From NCBI GenBank assembly GCA_900557255.1, contig USSA01000030.1:1-25068 (forward strand): 25,068 nucleotides of DNA, given 5' to 3'. How positions within the stretch are numbered: position 1 is the first letter of the stretch; every line of letters begins with the position of its first letter. This DNA is from an uncultured Prevotella sp. GTDB taxonomy: Bacteria; Bacteroidota; Bacteroidia; Bacteroidales; Bacteroidaceae. The notes under the pieces were generated by a model. That model saw only the letters and a program-made list of their open reading frames with translations. It searched no databases and had not been told where the DNA came from. The translations under genes and the position numbers were made by a program. This document shows positions 6,271-14,079 of the stretch, piece after piece.

Positions 6271-8172
6271 ATGAAATCCAATTCAATGATTACCAAGGCT
6301 GCCTGCCTCATGTTGATGGCATCAGCTACAACTTCTGCCTTTGCACAGAAGATGAACATCGAACACAAGGGTGATACTACTATCATCAAGGTGGAGAATC
6401 CTACCAAGTATCTTCTTCTCCCTATCCAGGAAGAGAAGGATGAGGCCCAGGTTTTGCTCGATACAGGTTCTAAGGATGATACCTGGATGGACGTTCGCCT
6501 GGCTCAGAATGGTTCTGATTACTATGTGCCATTTGCCTTGGGCAAGGGTAAGACTGCTACCGTCAAGATTCTTGGCTTGAAGAAGGATGCTTTGGCACTC
6601 AACTTGCTCAAGCTCAGCGATACATTCGACACCACCAATACCGATTACTATCGCCCATCTTATCACTTCACTCCGCTCTACGGCTGGATGAACGACCCTA
6701 ATGGAATGGTATATAAGGATGGTGAGTATCATCTCTATTTTCAGTATAACCCATACGGAAGCAAGTGGGGCAACATGCACTGGGGTCATGCCGTAAGCAA
6801 GGACCTGGTTCATTGGGAGCACCTCGACCCAGCCATCGCCCTCGACCCAGTAGGTCATATCTTCTCTGGCAGTTCTGTCATCGACAAGAAGAATACTGCC
6901 GGTTTTGGCAAGAACGCCATCATCGCCATCTATACCAACAACAGCGTAAATCACGATGAGGTACAGTGCATCGCCTACAGCAACGATAATGGCCGCACCT
7001 TCACCAAGTACGAGGGCAATCCAGTGTTGACTCCATTCGACGGTTTGAAGGACTTCCGCGACCCTAAGGTGTTCTGGTATGAGAAGGGAAAGTGCTGGTA
7101 CATGATAGTTTCTGCCGATAAGGAGACCCGTTTCTATAAGTCAAAGAACTTGAAAAAGTGGACTTATGTAAGCGCTTTCGGCAAGGGTATGGGTCAGCAG
7201 CCATGCCAGTATGAGTGCCCAGACTTCTTCCAGTTGCCTGTAAATGGTGATAAGAAGAAGATGAAGTGGGTGATGACGATGAATATCAACCCAGGTTGCT
7301 GGTTTGGTGGAAGCGCTACCGAGTATTTCGTAGGCGATTTCGATGGCAAGAACTTCACCTGTCCTGATGCCCACGATGTGAAGTGGCTCGATTGGGGTAA
7401 GGATCATTACGCTACCGTTACCTTCTCTAACACAGGCGACCGAGTATTGGGAATCACCTGGATGAGCAACTGGCAGTATGCCAACCTCACTCCGTTCAAA
7501 CAGAACCGTGGTGCCAATGGTTTGCCTCGAGAGTTGAAGCTTTACGAGAAGAATGGCAAGTATTATGTTTCTGAGAATGTAGCTCCTGAAGTATATGCTT
7601 TGAGAAAGGATACCAAGGATTTGGCTGATGCTTCTGTTGCCAATGCCAAGGATCTGAAGGGTGTTGCAGCCAATATGAATGGTGCTTTCGAAATCGAGGC
7701 CGATGTAACTCCAGATGCCAACGGCATTGCCGGTATTGAGATTTCAAACAACAAGCGTGAGCGCACCCTGATTTACTTCGATATGAAGCAGGGCAAGGTG
7801 GTAATGGATAGAACTGAGAGTGGTTTGACCGATTTCGGCAAGCAGGCAGTTCCTCACGATATCGAGTTGGCATGGGACAAGCAGCGTGCAGCTGAAGGCA
7901 AGGAGCCTGCACGCATTGCCAACTCCATCAACTACAAGAACGATTTCGCTCTGGCTACCTGGGCTCCATTGAGTCTTTGCGAGGATGGCAAGAAGACCTA
8001 TCATGTTGATATCTTCGTAGATAAGTCATCTGTAGAGCTCTTCGTAGATGGCGGTCGCATCGCCATGACCAACCTCGTGTTCCCAGTAGCTCCATACGAG
8101 AATGTGAAGCTTTATACCCAGGATGGCAAGGCTGAATTCAAGAATCTGAAGGTTCACAAACTTGGTTTGTAA
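6271..8172 (+). CDS. GH32 fructan beta-fructosidase (exo-inulinase/levanase type), exported
   Basis: A 633-residue glycoside hydrolase family 32 enzyme that should release fructose from fructans or fructo-oligosaccharides. A type I signal peptide ends at AFA-Q near residue 26, with no lipobox, so the enzyme is probably periplasmic. Residues 30-125 match the N-terminal DUF4980-like module of Bacteroidales GH32 proteins. The five-blade catalytic part starts at YGWMNDPNG with nucleophile D142; the RDP motif has D264 (transition-state stabiliser) and ECPDFF has the acid/base E315. The C-terminal beta-sandwich carries the typical DIFVDKSSVELFVDGG. It is a monocistronic unit with its own regulon-type promoter and a strong terminator. 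The inulin versus levan preference cannot be read from the sequence. Confidence 0.93.
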   Translation: MKSNSMITKAACLMLMASATTSAFAQKMNIEHKGDTTIIKVENPTKYLLLPIQEEKDEAQVLLDTGSKDDTWMDVRLAQNGSDYYVPFALGKGKTATVKILGLKKDALALNLLKLSDTFDTTNTDYYRPSYHFTPLYGWMNDPNGMVYKDGEYHLYFQYNPYGSKWGNMHWGHAVSKDLVHWEHLDPAIALDPVGHIFSGSSVIDKKNTAGFGKNAIIAIYTNNSVNHDEVQCIAYSNDNGRTFTKYEGNPVLTPFDGLKDFRDPKVFWYEKGKCWYMIVSADKETRFYKSKNLKKWTYVSAFGKGMGQQPCQYECPDFFQLPVNGDKKKMKWVMTMNINPGCWFGGSATEYFVGDFDGKNFTCPDAHDVKWLDWGKDHYATVTFSNTGDRVLGITWMSNWQYANLTPFKQNRGANGLPRELKLYEKNGKYYVSENVAPEVYALRKDTKDLADASVANAKDLKGVAANMNGAFEIEADVTPDANGIAGIEISNNKRERTLIYFDMKQGKVVMDRTESGLTDFGKQAVPHDIELAWDKQRAAEGKEPARIANSINYKNDFALATWAPLSLCEDGKKTYHVDIFVDKSSVELFVDGGRIAMTNLVFPVAPYENVKLYTQDGKAEFKNLKVHKLGL

Positions 8173-8222
8173 TCATGTAGATATTGTATGGTCGAATTGT
8201 AGGTTTAAATGTAAATAGTAAT

Positions 8223-8265
8223 GAGTCGCAACCTGATAATATTTTAGGTTGCGACTCTTTTTTTT
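8223..8265 (+). terminator. Strong terminator after the first GH32 gene
   Basis: Perfect 12-bp arms GAGTCGCAACCT (8223-8234) and AGGTTGCGACTC (8246-8257) followed by eight T. No comparable hairpin with a T run was found for the converging minus-strand gene that ends at 8308. Confidence 0.9.
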
Positions 8266-8307
8266 GGCTCAGGGGAGATTGTCCGTGGATAAAACAACCT
8301 CTGTTTC

Positions 8308-8838
8308 TTATTTACCGGTTTGCTGTTTCATTCCCTCAAAAAACTTTTGCTGCAATTGTTTGGCCAGTTGATTATCAGGGTTGAGTTTGAGAGCTTTCTC
8401 GTAATCCTGCATCACTTCCAGATAATAGCGTTGACCGTTTTGCCCAGGATTCTGTACGATGCGTACCATATAGAGAAAACCGCGAAGGGTACAGATGTCA
8501 GACGGGTCAGCATGCTTTATATTCTCCATCTTGGCAATAGTTTCTTCTGTCTCTTTTAGAAGATTTTCTGTTTGTGGAGCATGCGGATTCATCACGGAAT
8601 AATTGAGACTTTGCAAAGCTATCTGAAACTTGGGCTGGATGCTATCAGGAAACATATCATCAATACGCTTCATCTCTGCAATACAATTAAGTATGCTCTC
8701 TGATGTCGGTTGCTGAAGTTTAGCAAGCGACTGTCCGATAAGTCCCTGCATTGTGAAGTGCTGGGCATAGATAACTACAGATGTTGTCATGAAGAAGACA
8801 GACATCAATACGAATCGTTTAAAAGTTTGAAATGTCAT
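8308..8838 (-). CDS. Small exported TPR-like protein
   Basis: 176 residues from the ATG at 8838 (MTFQTFKRFVLMSVFFMTTS, a clear signal peptide ending at IYA-Q). A longer form from 8865 would add nine residues before the signal peptide and is less likely. The mature part is helical; the last 35 residues (YEKALKLNPDNQLAKQLQQK) look like a tetratricopeptide repeat. Its start overlaps the end of the upstream TonB receptor gene by 20 bp (8819-8838), suggesting translational coupling and a joint role at the envelope. No enzyme motif is visible. A periplasmic partner of the receptor is an inference from the overlap only. Confidence 0.75.
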   Translation of the reverse strand: MTFQTFKRFVLMSVFFMTTSVVIYAQHFTMQGLIGQSLAKLQQPTSESILNCIAEMKRIDDMFPDSIQPKFQIALQSLNYSVMNPHAPQTENLLKETEETIAKMENIKHADPSDICTLRGFLYMVRIVQNPGQNGQRYYLEVMQDYEKALKLNPDNQLAKQLQQKFFEGMKQQTGK

Positions 8839-10873
8839 ATGCTTTATTATTTTTAAGTGAAACAAATATGCCTATATATAAAAATCTGTCTCTAGAAGGA
8901 ACTATCGAACGTCCGTTAGTATTATATCCGAAAATGTTTGTACGGCCGAGGATGTTGTTCAGAGAAGAATAGATAATGACCTTGGGACTTAGCAGATAAG
9001 TAAGGTTTATATCTACGCTATTATAATGTGGTGTCTTGCCAATAAGAAAATGACGTCCGCTTGCATACGATTCAGTCAGCCCGATGATTGCTTTGCCGAA
9101 TGAATATTTTGCTGTCAATCTCAGATTATGCCTTGAGGCGTAGTCAGGTATTCGCTCTTCTGTGTATTCGTGATAGAATCGCTTGGAATCGTTGTAGGAA
9201 TATGAAAATGCTGTGGTCAGATGTTTGAAAAGCGAATGCTCTTCTACAAAAATGTCTATACCTTTACTCTTTCCATATCCTTTCGGTTGGTAAATACCCT
9301 TTTCCCATAAAGGCAATCGCTGATATTTTTTCCAGTAGGGTTCTATTCGTATGAGTGTACCAGGCGACTTATATTGTATGGATAGGATAGCATGATCTGC
9401 CGTACTTTGTCCAAGAGATTTCTTGTTTGTTGCAAGATAGTCATCTTCTGGAGTCTGGCTATACCGACCGGTAGCAAATGAAAGCTGAAAATTCTTGTTA
9501 GGAATATAACATAGTGTAGCCCTTGGCATAAACAGCCAGTTGGCATGAGCCATATATTCTGTCCTTGTCGAAATATTCAGGAACAAATGGGGCATCATCC
9601 TCCATTGGGCATCAATATGAGCAGCAAGAATATTATAATCCAACTTGTAGCAATCGTTTTCGTACTCCATGAGGCTGTTTCGCTGATAGTCCTCCATTCC
9701 TGCCGATATTTTTAGTGCATCCGAGCAAATTTTGCGTATTTCTGTTTTCAGATGTATCTCATTCCTGAAGTTGTAATATCGGTCACCAGCAATCTTCGCA
9801 TCTTCTATATCGTTGAATACCGATGAGCTTGCCATACCGCAAAAGAGCGTGTAGCCAGCACCCCACTGTGCCTTATAGGTTGTGTTGGCATAGATATTAT
9901 TCTCTTTGAGCGAAAGGTTTTGGTTGTCTATATGCTGTCCTACAGATGTATAATCATAGCCAACGTATGTTTTCAATATTCCGGCATTTCGGAACTCATT
10001 CTTGTATTGTGATTCGCCAGATAGTTTTAGATAAGGCTTGTTGAAATCAAGCCTTTCTGAAAATAACTGATTGTAGATTCCCAAACTTGTCAGTGCGGCA
10101 TTAAAGGATAAGCTGCTGTGGGAATATGCCTTGGTGCCACCGATGTTCCAGTCAACCAATGATGCGCTGACTCCATATTTGTCACTTGTTGCAGCATCTG
10201 ATGTTTCCATAGGGAGAACGGAGGAAAGTGCTTGTCCATATTCTCCGCTATATCCACCAAGAGAAAAGTTGATACCTTTAAATATAAAAGGAGAGAATCG
10301 TCCACGTACAGCAGTATTTTCTGTGTTTGTACTATATGGAACAAGGACGTGCATTCCGTTAATGAAAGTCTGGCATTCTTCGCTTTCTCCACCACGGACA
10401 TAGAGCTTTCCATTTTCTCCCACTTTTTGAGTGCCGGGTAAAGTTTGCAGGGCTGCAACAATGTCCCCGCATGAATTACCTGCCATCACAATATCTAAGG
10501 CATCCATAGTCTTGAAGTTGTCACTTTTCCCGAAACTGTAAGTGCTGGCAGATATTACAACTTCTTGGATTGCCGTAGCTTTTTCTTTCATTTGGATAGA
10601 AAGATTATGTAACTTGCAGGCATCTGTAGTCTGCATATATTCTTCAAAACCAATCATGGTAATCTTGATAGACGCTTCTCCGGTTTTTGATGTGGAAAAG
10701 GAAAACCTGCCCAGAGAATCTGTCAGGCATCCATCAATTGTGCCCATGATGAAAACATTGGCACCAGCAAGCGGTTCCTGACCGCTTTTTACCATGCCTG
10801 ATATGATGGTCTGTGCAGCCAGGTTGCAGACAGAAGTCAGCAGCAATGCGATATGTATTATTCGATGTTTCAT
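8819..10873 (-). CDS. TonB-dependent receptor with N-terminal carboxypeptidase-D-like domain
   Basis: 684 residues from the ATG at 10873. The signal peptide is MKHRIIHIALLLTSVCNLAAQ, followed by a CarboxypepD_reg-like domain (GMVKSGQEPLAGANVFI...DSLGRFSF), a plug with the KLYVRGGESEECQTFINGM segment, and a beta-barrel to the C-terminus. There is no SusD gene beside it, so it is not a classical Sus pair. It is shorter than SusC (about 1000 residues) and fits the smaller receptors for metals, vitamins or peptides; the substrate is unknown. An in-frame ATG at 10909 would put twelve residues before the signal peptide and lies upstream of a TATCTTTG box, so 10873 is preferred. It follows the LytTR gene and overlaps the TPR-like gene. 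Confidence 0.88.
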   Translation of the reverse strand: MKHRIIHIALLLTSVCNLAAQTIISGMVKSGQEPLAGANVFIMGTIDGCLTDSLGRFSFSTSKTGEASIKITMIGFEEYMQTTDACKLHNLSIQMKEKATAIQEVVISASTYSFGKSDNFKTMDALDIVMAGNSCGDIVAALQTLPGTQKVGENGKLYVRGGESEECQTFINGMHVLVPYSTNTENTAVRGRFSPFIFKGINFSLGGYSGEYGQALSSVLPMETSDAATSDKYGVSASLVDWNIGGTKAYSHSSLSFNAALTSLGIYNQLFSERLDFNKPYLKLSGESQYKNEFRNAGILKTYVGYDYTSVGQHIDNQNLSLKENNIYANTTYKAQWGAGYTLFCGMASSSVFNDIEDAKIAGDRYYNFRNEIHLKTEIRKICSDALKISAGMEDYQRNSLMEYENDCYKLDYNILAAHIDAQWRMMPHLFLNISTRTEYMAHANWLFMPRATLCYIPNKNFQLSFATGRYSQTPEDDYLATNKKSLGQSTADHAILSIQYKSPGTLIRIEPYWKKYQRLPLWEKGIYQPKGYGKSKGIDIFVEEHSLFKHLTTAFSYSYNDSKRFYHEYTEERIPDYASRHNLRLTAKYSFGKAIIGLTESYASGRHFLIGKTPHYNSVDINLTYLLSPKVIIYSSLNNILGRTNIFGYNTNGRSIVPSRDRFLYIGIFVSLKNNKAYDISNF

Positions 10874-10877
10874 GCCG

Positions 10878-10885
10878 CAAAGATA
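10878..10885 (-). promoter_or_regulatory. Possible -7 box directly before the TonB receptor start
   Basis: On the minus strand TATCTTTG ends only 4 nt before the ATG at 10873. If used, the transcript would be leaderless or nearly so. It could also be a chance match, with the gene expressed only from the LytTR promoter. Confidence 0.4.
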
Positions 10886-10960
10886 CTGCATGAAACTGGA
10901 GTTACCCAATTCTTAGGATATACAACTAAAACTTATGATAGAAAGCTAGTTAAGATGCCG

Positions 10961-10988
10961 AATAACTAAGTTGAAGGACAAATAACTA
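10961..10988 (-). promoter_or_regulatory. Direct repeat between LytTR and receptor genes, candidate LytTR site
   Basis: Read on the minus strand, TAGTTATT occurs at 10988-10981 and again at 10968-10961, 20 bp apart; an inverted TAACTAG follows. LytTR proteins bind pairs of direct repeats about two helical turns apart, and a LytTR gene ends exactly here, its stop lying inside the first copy. The placement about 75 bp before the receptor box suits an activator site, but two short AT-rich repeats are weak evidence. Confidence 0.35.
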
Positions 10989-11810
10989 TGTAAGATAAGT
11001 CTTTAACTTGGGCACGAATCTTCGGGAAACGGGTATGATGTTTGTGCAATTTCCGAGAGTCAGTTGATAACCATTTGAGTTGCCTCGTGCCGAAGTGATA
11101 TTATTCACATTGACAGCAAAAGAACGGTGACATTGGAAAATGTTCTCAAACTCTTTCAACTCTTCAAGAGCATGGGTTAGTGTTGTATGGATATCAACAG
11201 CAACAACATTACCTTCTTTTAGAAAACAGACGGATACATTGTTTTTCTGTGCTTCCATATAAAGTAGATCGTTGATGGCAATCGACAGATCGTTTCCTCT
11301 TACGTTAGTATCATGGATGGTAATAGATACTTCTTCCTGTTCCTTTGTTGTATTGCGCAACAACTCTTCCATTCTCTCTCGTAATGTTCTGTTGTATTGC
11401 ATTCCGATAGATAATGTCGTAAGAAATATGCCTATGATAATAGTCCAATTTAGAAACAAGAGAAACAGACTGAATGTAATCGTATAATGAAACAAGTATG
11501 AGAATAGGAGGAAATTACCGAAGGCAATGATGAAAATCAGTCCGAGTATAGCTACTCCTTCATACCAGATACGCCAGGGCTTGATAGTTTGATGCAAATA
11601 CTTCAATATCGTTGCAGCGTATGTTATGTGGCATCCAAAAGTTACCAGTCCGAATAATGTAGCAACAAAGCATTTGTTACCTTGATATAAGCAGAGTCCA
11701 AATGGCTGCAGAAAATATAAAATTACCCAAATGATGAAGCCAAAGATGCTACTATCTTTTAGCAAGTGTTTACTCTGTTTAAAAGGATATGTTCGAGTTA
11801 GAAACGACAT
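10986..11810 (-). CDS. Membrane-bound LytTR-family transcriptional regulator
   Basis: A 274-residue protein. Four hydrophobic segments lie between about residues 22 and 135 (FGFIIWVILYFLQPFG; FVATLFGLVTFG; VAILGLIFIIAFGNFLLF; FSLFLLFLNWTIIIGIFLTT). A short helical linker (RTLRERMEELLRNTTKEQEE) follows, then a LytTR DNA-binding domain at about 170-272 (LLYMEAQKNNVSV, HRSFAVNVNNI, IIPVSRRF). There is no receiver domain, so this is a one-component membrane sensor-regulator. It is the first large gene of a minus-strand unit with the TonB receptor and the TPR-like protein and probably controls them; the signal is unknown. The start at 11810 gives a normal charged N-terminus. The family call is firm. 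Confidence 0.88.
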   Translation of the reverse strand: MSFLTRTYPFKQSKHLLKDSSIFGFIIWVILYFLQPFGLCLYQGNKCFVATLFGLVTFGCHITYAATILKYLHQTIKPWRIWYEGVAILGLIFIIAFGNFLLFSYLFHYTITFSLFLLFLNWTIIIGIFLTTLSIGMQYNRTLRERMEELLRNTTKEQEEVSITIHDTNVRGNDLSIAINDLLYMEAQKNNVSVCFLKEGNVVAVDIHTTLTHALEELKEFENIFQCHRSFAVNVNNITSARGNSNGYQLTLGNCTNIIPVSRRFVPKLKTYLT

Positions 11811-11876
11811 GTTGAATCTGATTTATTTAATTAACGCAGCACTATCATTTATCTTCTTTATCAGGGTGTGCCTAAG

Positions 11877-11918
11877 CTACTCTGTTGGTGCACCGGGATG
11901 CTTGCCATATCCAGACAT
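11877..11918 (-). CDS. Possible 13-codon leader ORF upstream of LytTR
   Basis: On the minus strand an ATG in a very A-rich start context (AATAAACAAAATG) opens MSGYGKHPGAPTE and then stops. It lies about 45 nt after the presumed transcription start of the LytTR unit and 66 nt before the LytTR ATG. No hydrophobic leader is present, so it is not an ordinary exported peptide. It could be a regulatory leader peptide, a small secreted or cytoplasmic signal, or chance. Confidence 0.3.
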   Translation of the reverse strand: MSGYGKHPGAPTE

Positions 11919-11946
11919 TTTGTTTATTATCGTGCTGTAAAAATAA

Positions 11947-12195
11947 AACAAAGTTCTGAATGACACTGCAAAAGTACAAATAAAATTTGAGAAACGCACT
12001 TTTGGAGACGTTTATTTTGGTAATGAAGCATTTTCTTATGATGTCTCAGGACTTTTTTTCTTGATGACATCTGCATCATCTTTCATGATAGCAAGAAACA
12101 TCAATCCTACTCTGTTCGACCTCTCGGGAAGAAAAGTCCTTGTGCCACAAAAAGGACACATTTATATTATGGGCAACAAGAAAGTCGTATGGTAG
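11947..12195 (+). pseudogene. C-terminal remnant of a secreted Prevotella-type protein
   Basis: A frame with no convincing start runs from after the stop at 11944-11946 to TAG at 12193. Its end (PTLFDLSGRKVLVPQKGHIY, then IMGNKKVVW) is the same tail class as the LRR protein at the left edge (YSVDGQKL...KGLNIVKY...KKVVVE). The preceding residues (RTFGDVYFGNEAFSYDVSG) no longer look like a domain boundary, and no gene body remains upstream. I read it as the surviving 3' end of a deleted exported protein; its first part is now overlapped by the LytTR promoter. A functional short protein from the ATG at 12064 is less likely. Confidence 0.5.
11969..11976 (-). promoter_or_regulatory. -7 box for the LytTR-receptor-TPR unit
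   Basis: TACTTTTG on the minus strand followed by CAGTG, about 158 bp before the LytTR ATG at 11810. This leaves an unusually long leader of about 150 nt that includes the 13-codon ORF. Confidence 0.55.
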
Positions 12196-12222
12196 GAACG
12201 TGTGTTTTGGATAAAATATAAT

Positions 12223-12259
12223 AAAAGCCGCAGTTTGTAAACGCAAACTGTGGCTTTTT
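12223..12259 (+). terminator. Terminator after the secreted-protein remnant
   Basis: Arms AAAAGCCGCAGTTTG (12223-12237) and CAAACTGTGGCTTTT (12244-12258) pair with one wobble and are followed by more T. The A run on the 5' side would also serve the minus strand. Confidence 0.85.
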
Positions 12260-12272
12260 CGTTTTTTTATGC

Positions 12273-12280
12273 TATCTTTG
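12273..12280 (+). promoter_or_regulatory. -7 box for the AAA-ATPase_like and sensor operon
   Basis: TATCTTTG followed by CACACAG, 29 bp before the ATG at 12310 and just after the terminator. It is the only recognisable promoter for both the ATPase and the overlapping sugar-sensor gene. Confidence 0.6.
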
Positions 12281-12309
12281 CACACAGATAGTGTTTTTAA
12301 AGATAGATC

Positions 12310-14079
12310 ATGATGGAACAGCAAGTAAAACTAGTACCTTATGGGGTGGCTGATTTTGCTACGGTAATAGAGCAGAATCTATATTATGTGGATAAGACGA
12401 TGTTTATCCCGGAGCTGGAGAAGCAGCCTCGCAATCTCTTCTTCATCCGTCCTCGTCGTTTTGGTAAGAGCATATTCTTGAGTATGCTCTATTCTTACTA
12501 TGACTGTACGCAGAGCCATAAGTTCCAGAGTCTTTTTGGAAATCTGTGGATAGGCCAGCATCCTACTCCTTTGCAGGGAAAGTATCAGGTGCTGTTCCTC
12601 GATTTCTCCCAGATTACGGGTAATATCGACAAGCTTGAGACGAAGTTTAATTCTTATCTCAGCATCAACCTCGATGCTTTTGTCCGTCAATACTCAGAAT
12701 ATTATCAGGCAGAGATGGAAGAAATCCTGGCGCAGGAAGATTTCGAGGAAAAGATGGAACTGATATTCAAGGCAGCCAAGGCGCACCAGTATCATCTGTA
12801 TCTCATTATCGATGAGTATGACAACTTCACGAATGTCATTCTCAACGAACGTGGTGAGAAAGTGTATCATGCAATTACCCATGCCGATGGTTTTTATCGT
12901 GATGTCTTCAAGAAGTTCAAGGGTAATTTTGAGCGTATCTTCATGATGGGTGTGAGCCCTGTAACCCTGGATGATGTAACGAGTGGATTCAATATAGGTT
13001 GGAACATTTCTATCAAGCCGGAGTTTGATGAGATGCTTGGTTTCTCTACCACTGATGTGGTGGAGATGTTTACCTATTATAAGAAGCATGGTAGTATTCC
13101 TGTCGATAGTGATATTGATGCCATCGTCAATGATATGAAGCCATGGTATGACAATTATTGCTTTGCAGAAGAAGCATTGAAGAAGAAAACTCGTATGTTT
13201 AATTGTGATATGGTTCTTTATTACCTTCGTAATTACATGGATAACGGATGTTCTCCTCGTCAGATGATAGACCCGAATACCCGTACCGATTACGGCAAGA
13301 TGAAGAAACTCTTGCAGTTTGACAAGCTGGATGGAGAGCGTAAGGGCATTATCCGCAAGATAGCAGAAGAGGAGCAGATTGTTACCCAGCTTTATGAGTC
13401 GTTTTCTGCGTATCAGATTCCAAAGGCAGAGATATTTCCAAGTCTTCTGTTCTATTATGGCATGTTGACCATCAAGGGAACTCGTGGTTCCAAGCTCATT
13501 CTGGGCATTCCGAACAATAATGTCCGCAAGCAGTATTATGGTTATCTGGAAGAAGAGTATCAGGCAAAGGCTTATGTGGATGTCAACCAGCTCACCGATT
13601 ACTATTATGATATGGCATATGATGGTAAGTGGGAAGAAGGATTGCGCTTCATGGTAGATGCCTATGCCAAGGTTTCATCGGTGCGTGATGGCATTGAGGC
13701 TGAGCGAAACCTGCAGGGATTCTTCATGGCTTATCTGAATCTGAATGATTATTATATCACGGCTCCAGAGTTGGAGTTGAATCATGGCTATTGTGATTTC
13801 TTCCTTTTGCCAGACCTTACCCATTATGCCAGTCAGCATAGCTACATTCTGGAGTTGAAGGTTCTTTCTAAGAAAGATTTCTCTGCGATAGTTGAAGGTG
13901 AGTTTACGGAAGATGGCAAGCCTATGACCAAGGCAGAGAAACAGTGGCGTGAGGCTGTAGAACAGATTCATCGATATGCTGAGGCTCCAAGGGTTGAGGC
14001 TTTGCGCCAAGGCACAAAACTCCATCTCATCATCATGCAGTTTGAGGGGTGGGAACTTAAACGGATGGAAGAAGTATGA
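12310..14079 (+). CDS. AAA-ATPase_like / PDDEXK_9 family protein
   Basis: A 589-residue cytoplasmic protein matching the AAA-ATPase_like (PF09820) plus PDDEXK_9 (PF08011) architecture. Near the N-terminus are LVPYGVADFATVIEQNLYYV and the P-loop RPRRFGKS (residues 47-54); Walker B is YLIIDEYDNF. The C-terminal nuclease-like module shows NHGYCDFFLLP followed by YILELKV, the D...E-x-K pattern of PD-(D/E)XK enzymes. Members are abundant in Bacteroidales, often in many copies per genome; the function is not established. Two adjacent ATGs (12310, 12313) are equally possible. Its TGA stop (14077-14079) overlaps the next gene's ATG (14076), so translation of the fructan sensor is coupled to this gene, an odd pairing. 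Confidence 0.9.
   Translation: MMEQQVKLVPYGVADFATVIEQNLYYVDKTMFIPELEKQPRNLFFIRPRRFGKSIFLSMLYSYYDCTQSHKFQSLFGNLWIGQHPTPLQGKYQVLFLDFSQITGNIDKLETKFNSYLSINLDAFVRQYSEYYQAEMEEILAQEDFEEKMELIFKAAKAHQYHLYLIIDEYDNFTNVILNERGEKVYHAITHADGFYRDVFKKFKGNFERIFMMGVSPVTLDDVTSGFNIGWNISIKPEFDEMLGFSTTDVVEMFTYYKKHGSIPVDSDIDAIVNDMKPWYDNYCFAEEALKKKTRMFNCDMVLYYLRNYMDNGCSPRQMIDPNTRTDYGKMKKLLQFDKLDGERKGIIRKIAEEEQIVTQLYESFSAYQIPKAEIFPSLLFYYGMLTIKGTRGSKLILGIPNNNVRKQYYGYLEEEYQAKAYVDVNQLTDYYYDMAYDGKWEEGLRFMVDAYAKVSSVRDGIEAERNLQGFFMAYLNLNDYYITAPELELNHGYCDFFLLPDLTHYASQHSYILELKVLSKKDFSAIVEGEFTEDGKPMTKAEKQWREAVEQIHRYAEAPRVEALRQGTKLHLIIMQFEGWELKRMEEV

Noticed and set aside
6322..6954. Long open frame on the minus strand (210 codons) opposite the first GH32
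   Set aside because: It is fully inside a well-supported GH32 gene, has no recognisable domain, and reflects the strong codon bias of that gene.
7496..7912. Minus-strand frame of 138 codons inside GH32
   Set aside because: Composition rich in His, Ser, Cys and Pro and no start context; shadow of the coding strand.
8184..8384. Plus-strand 66-codon frame after the first GH32
   Set aside because: It runs through the strong terminator at 8223-8265 and into the opposite gene; no homology signal.
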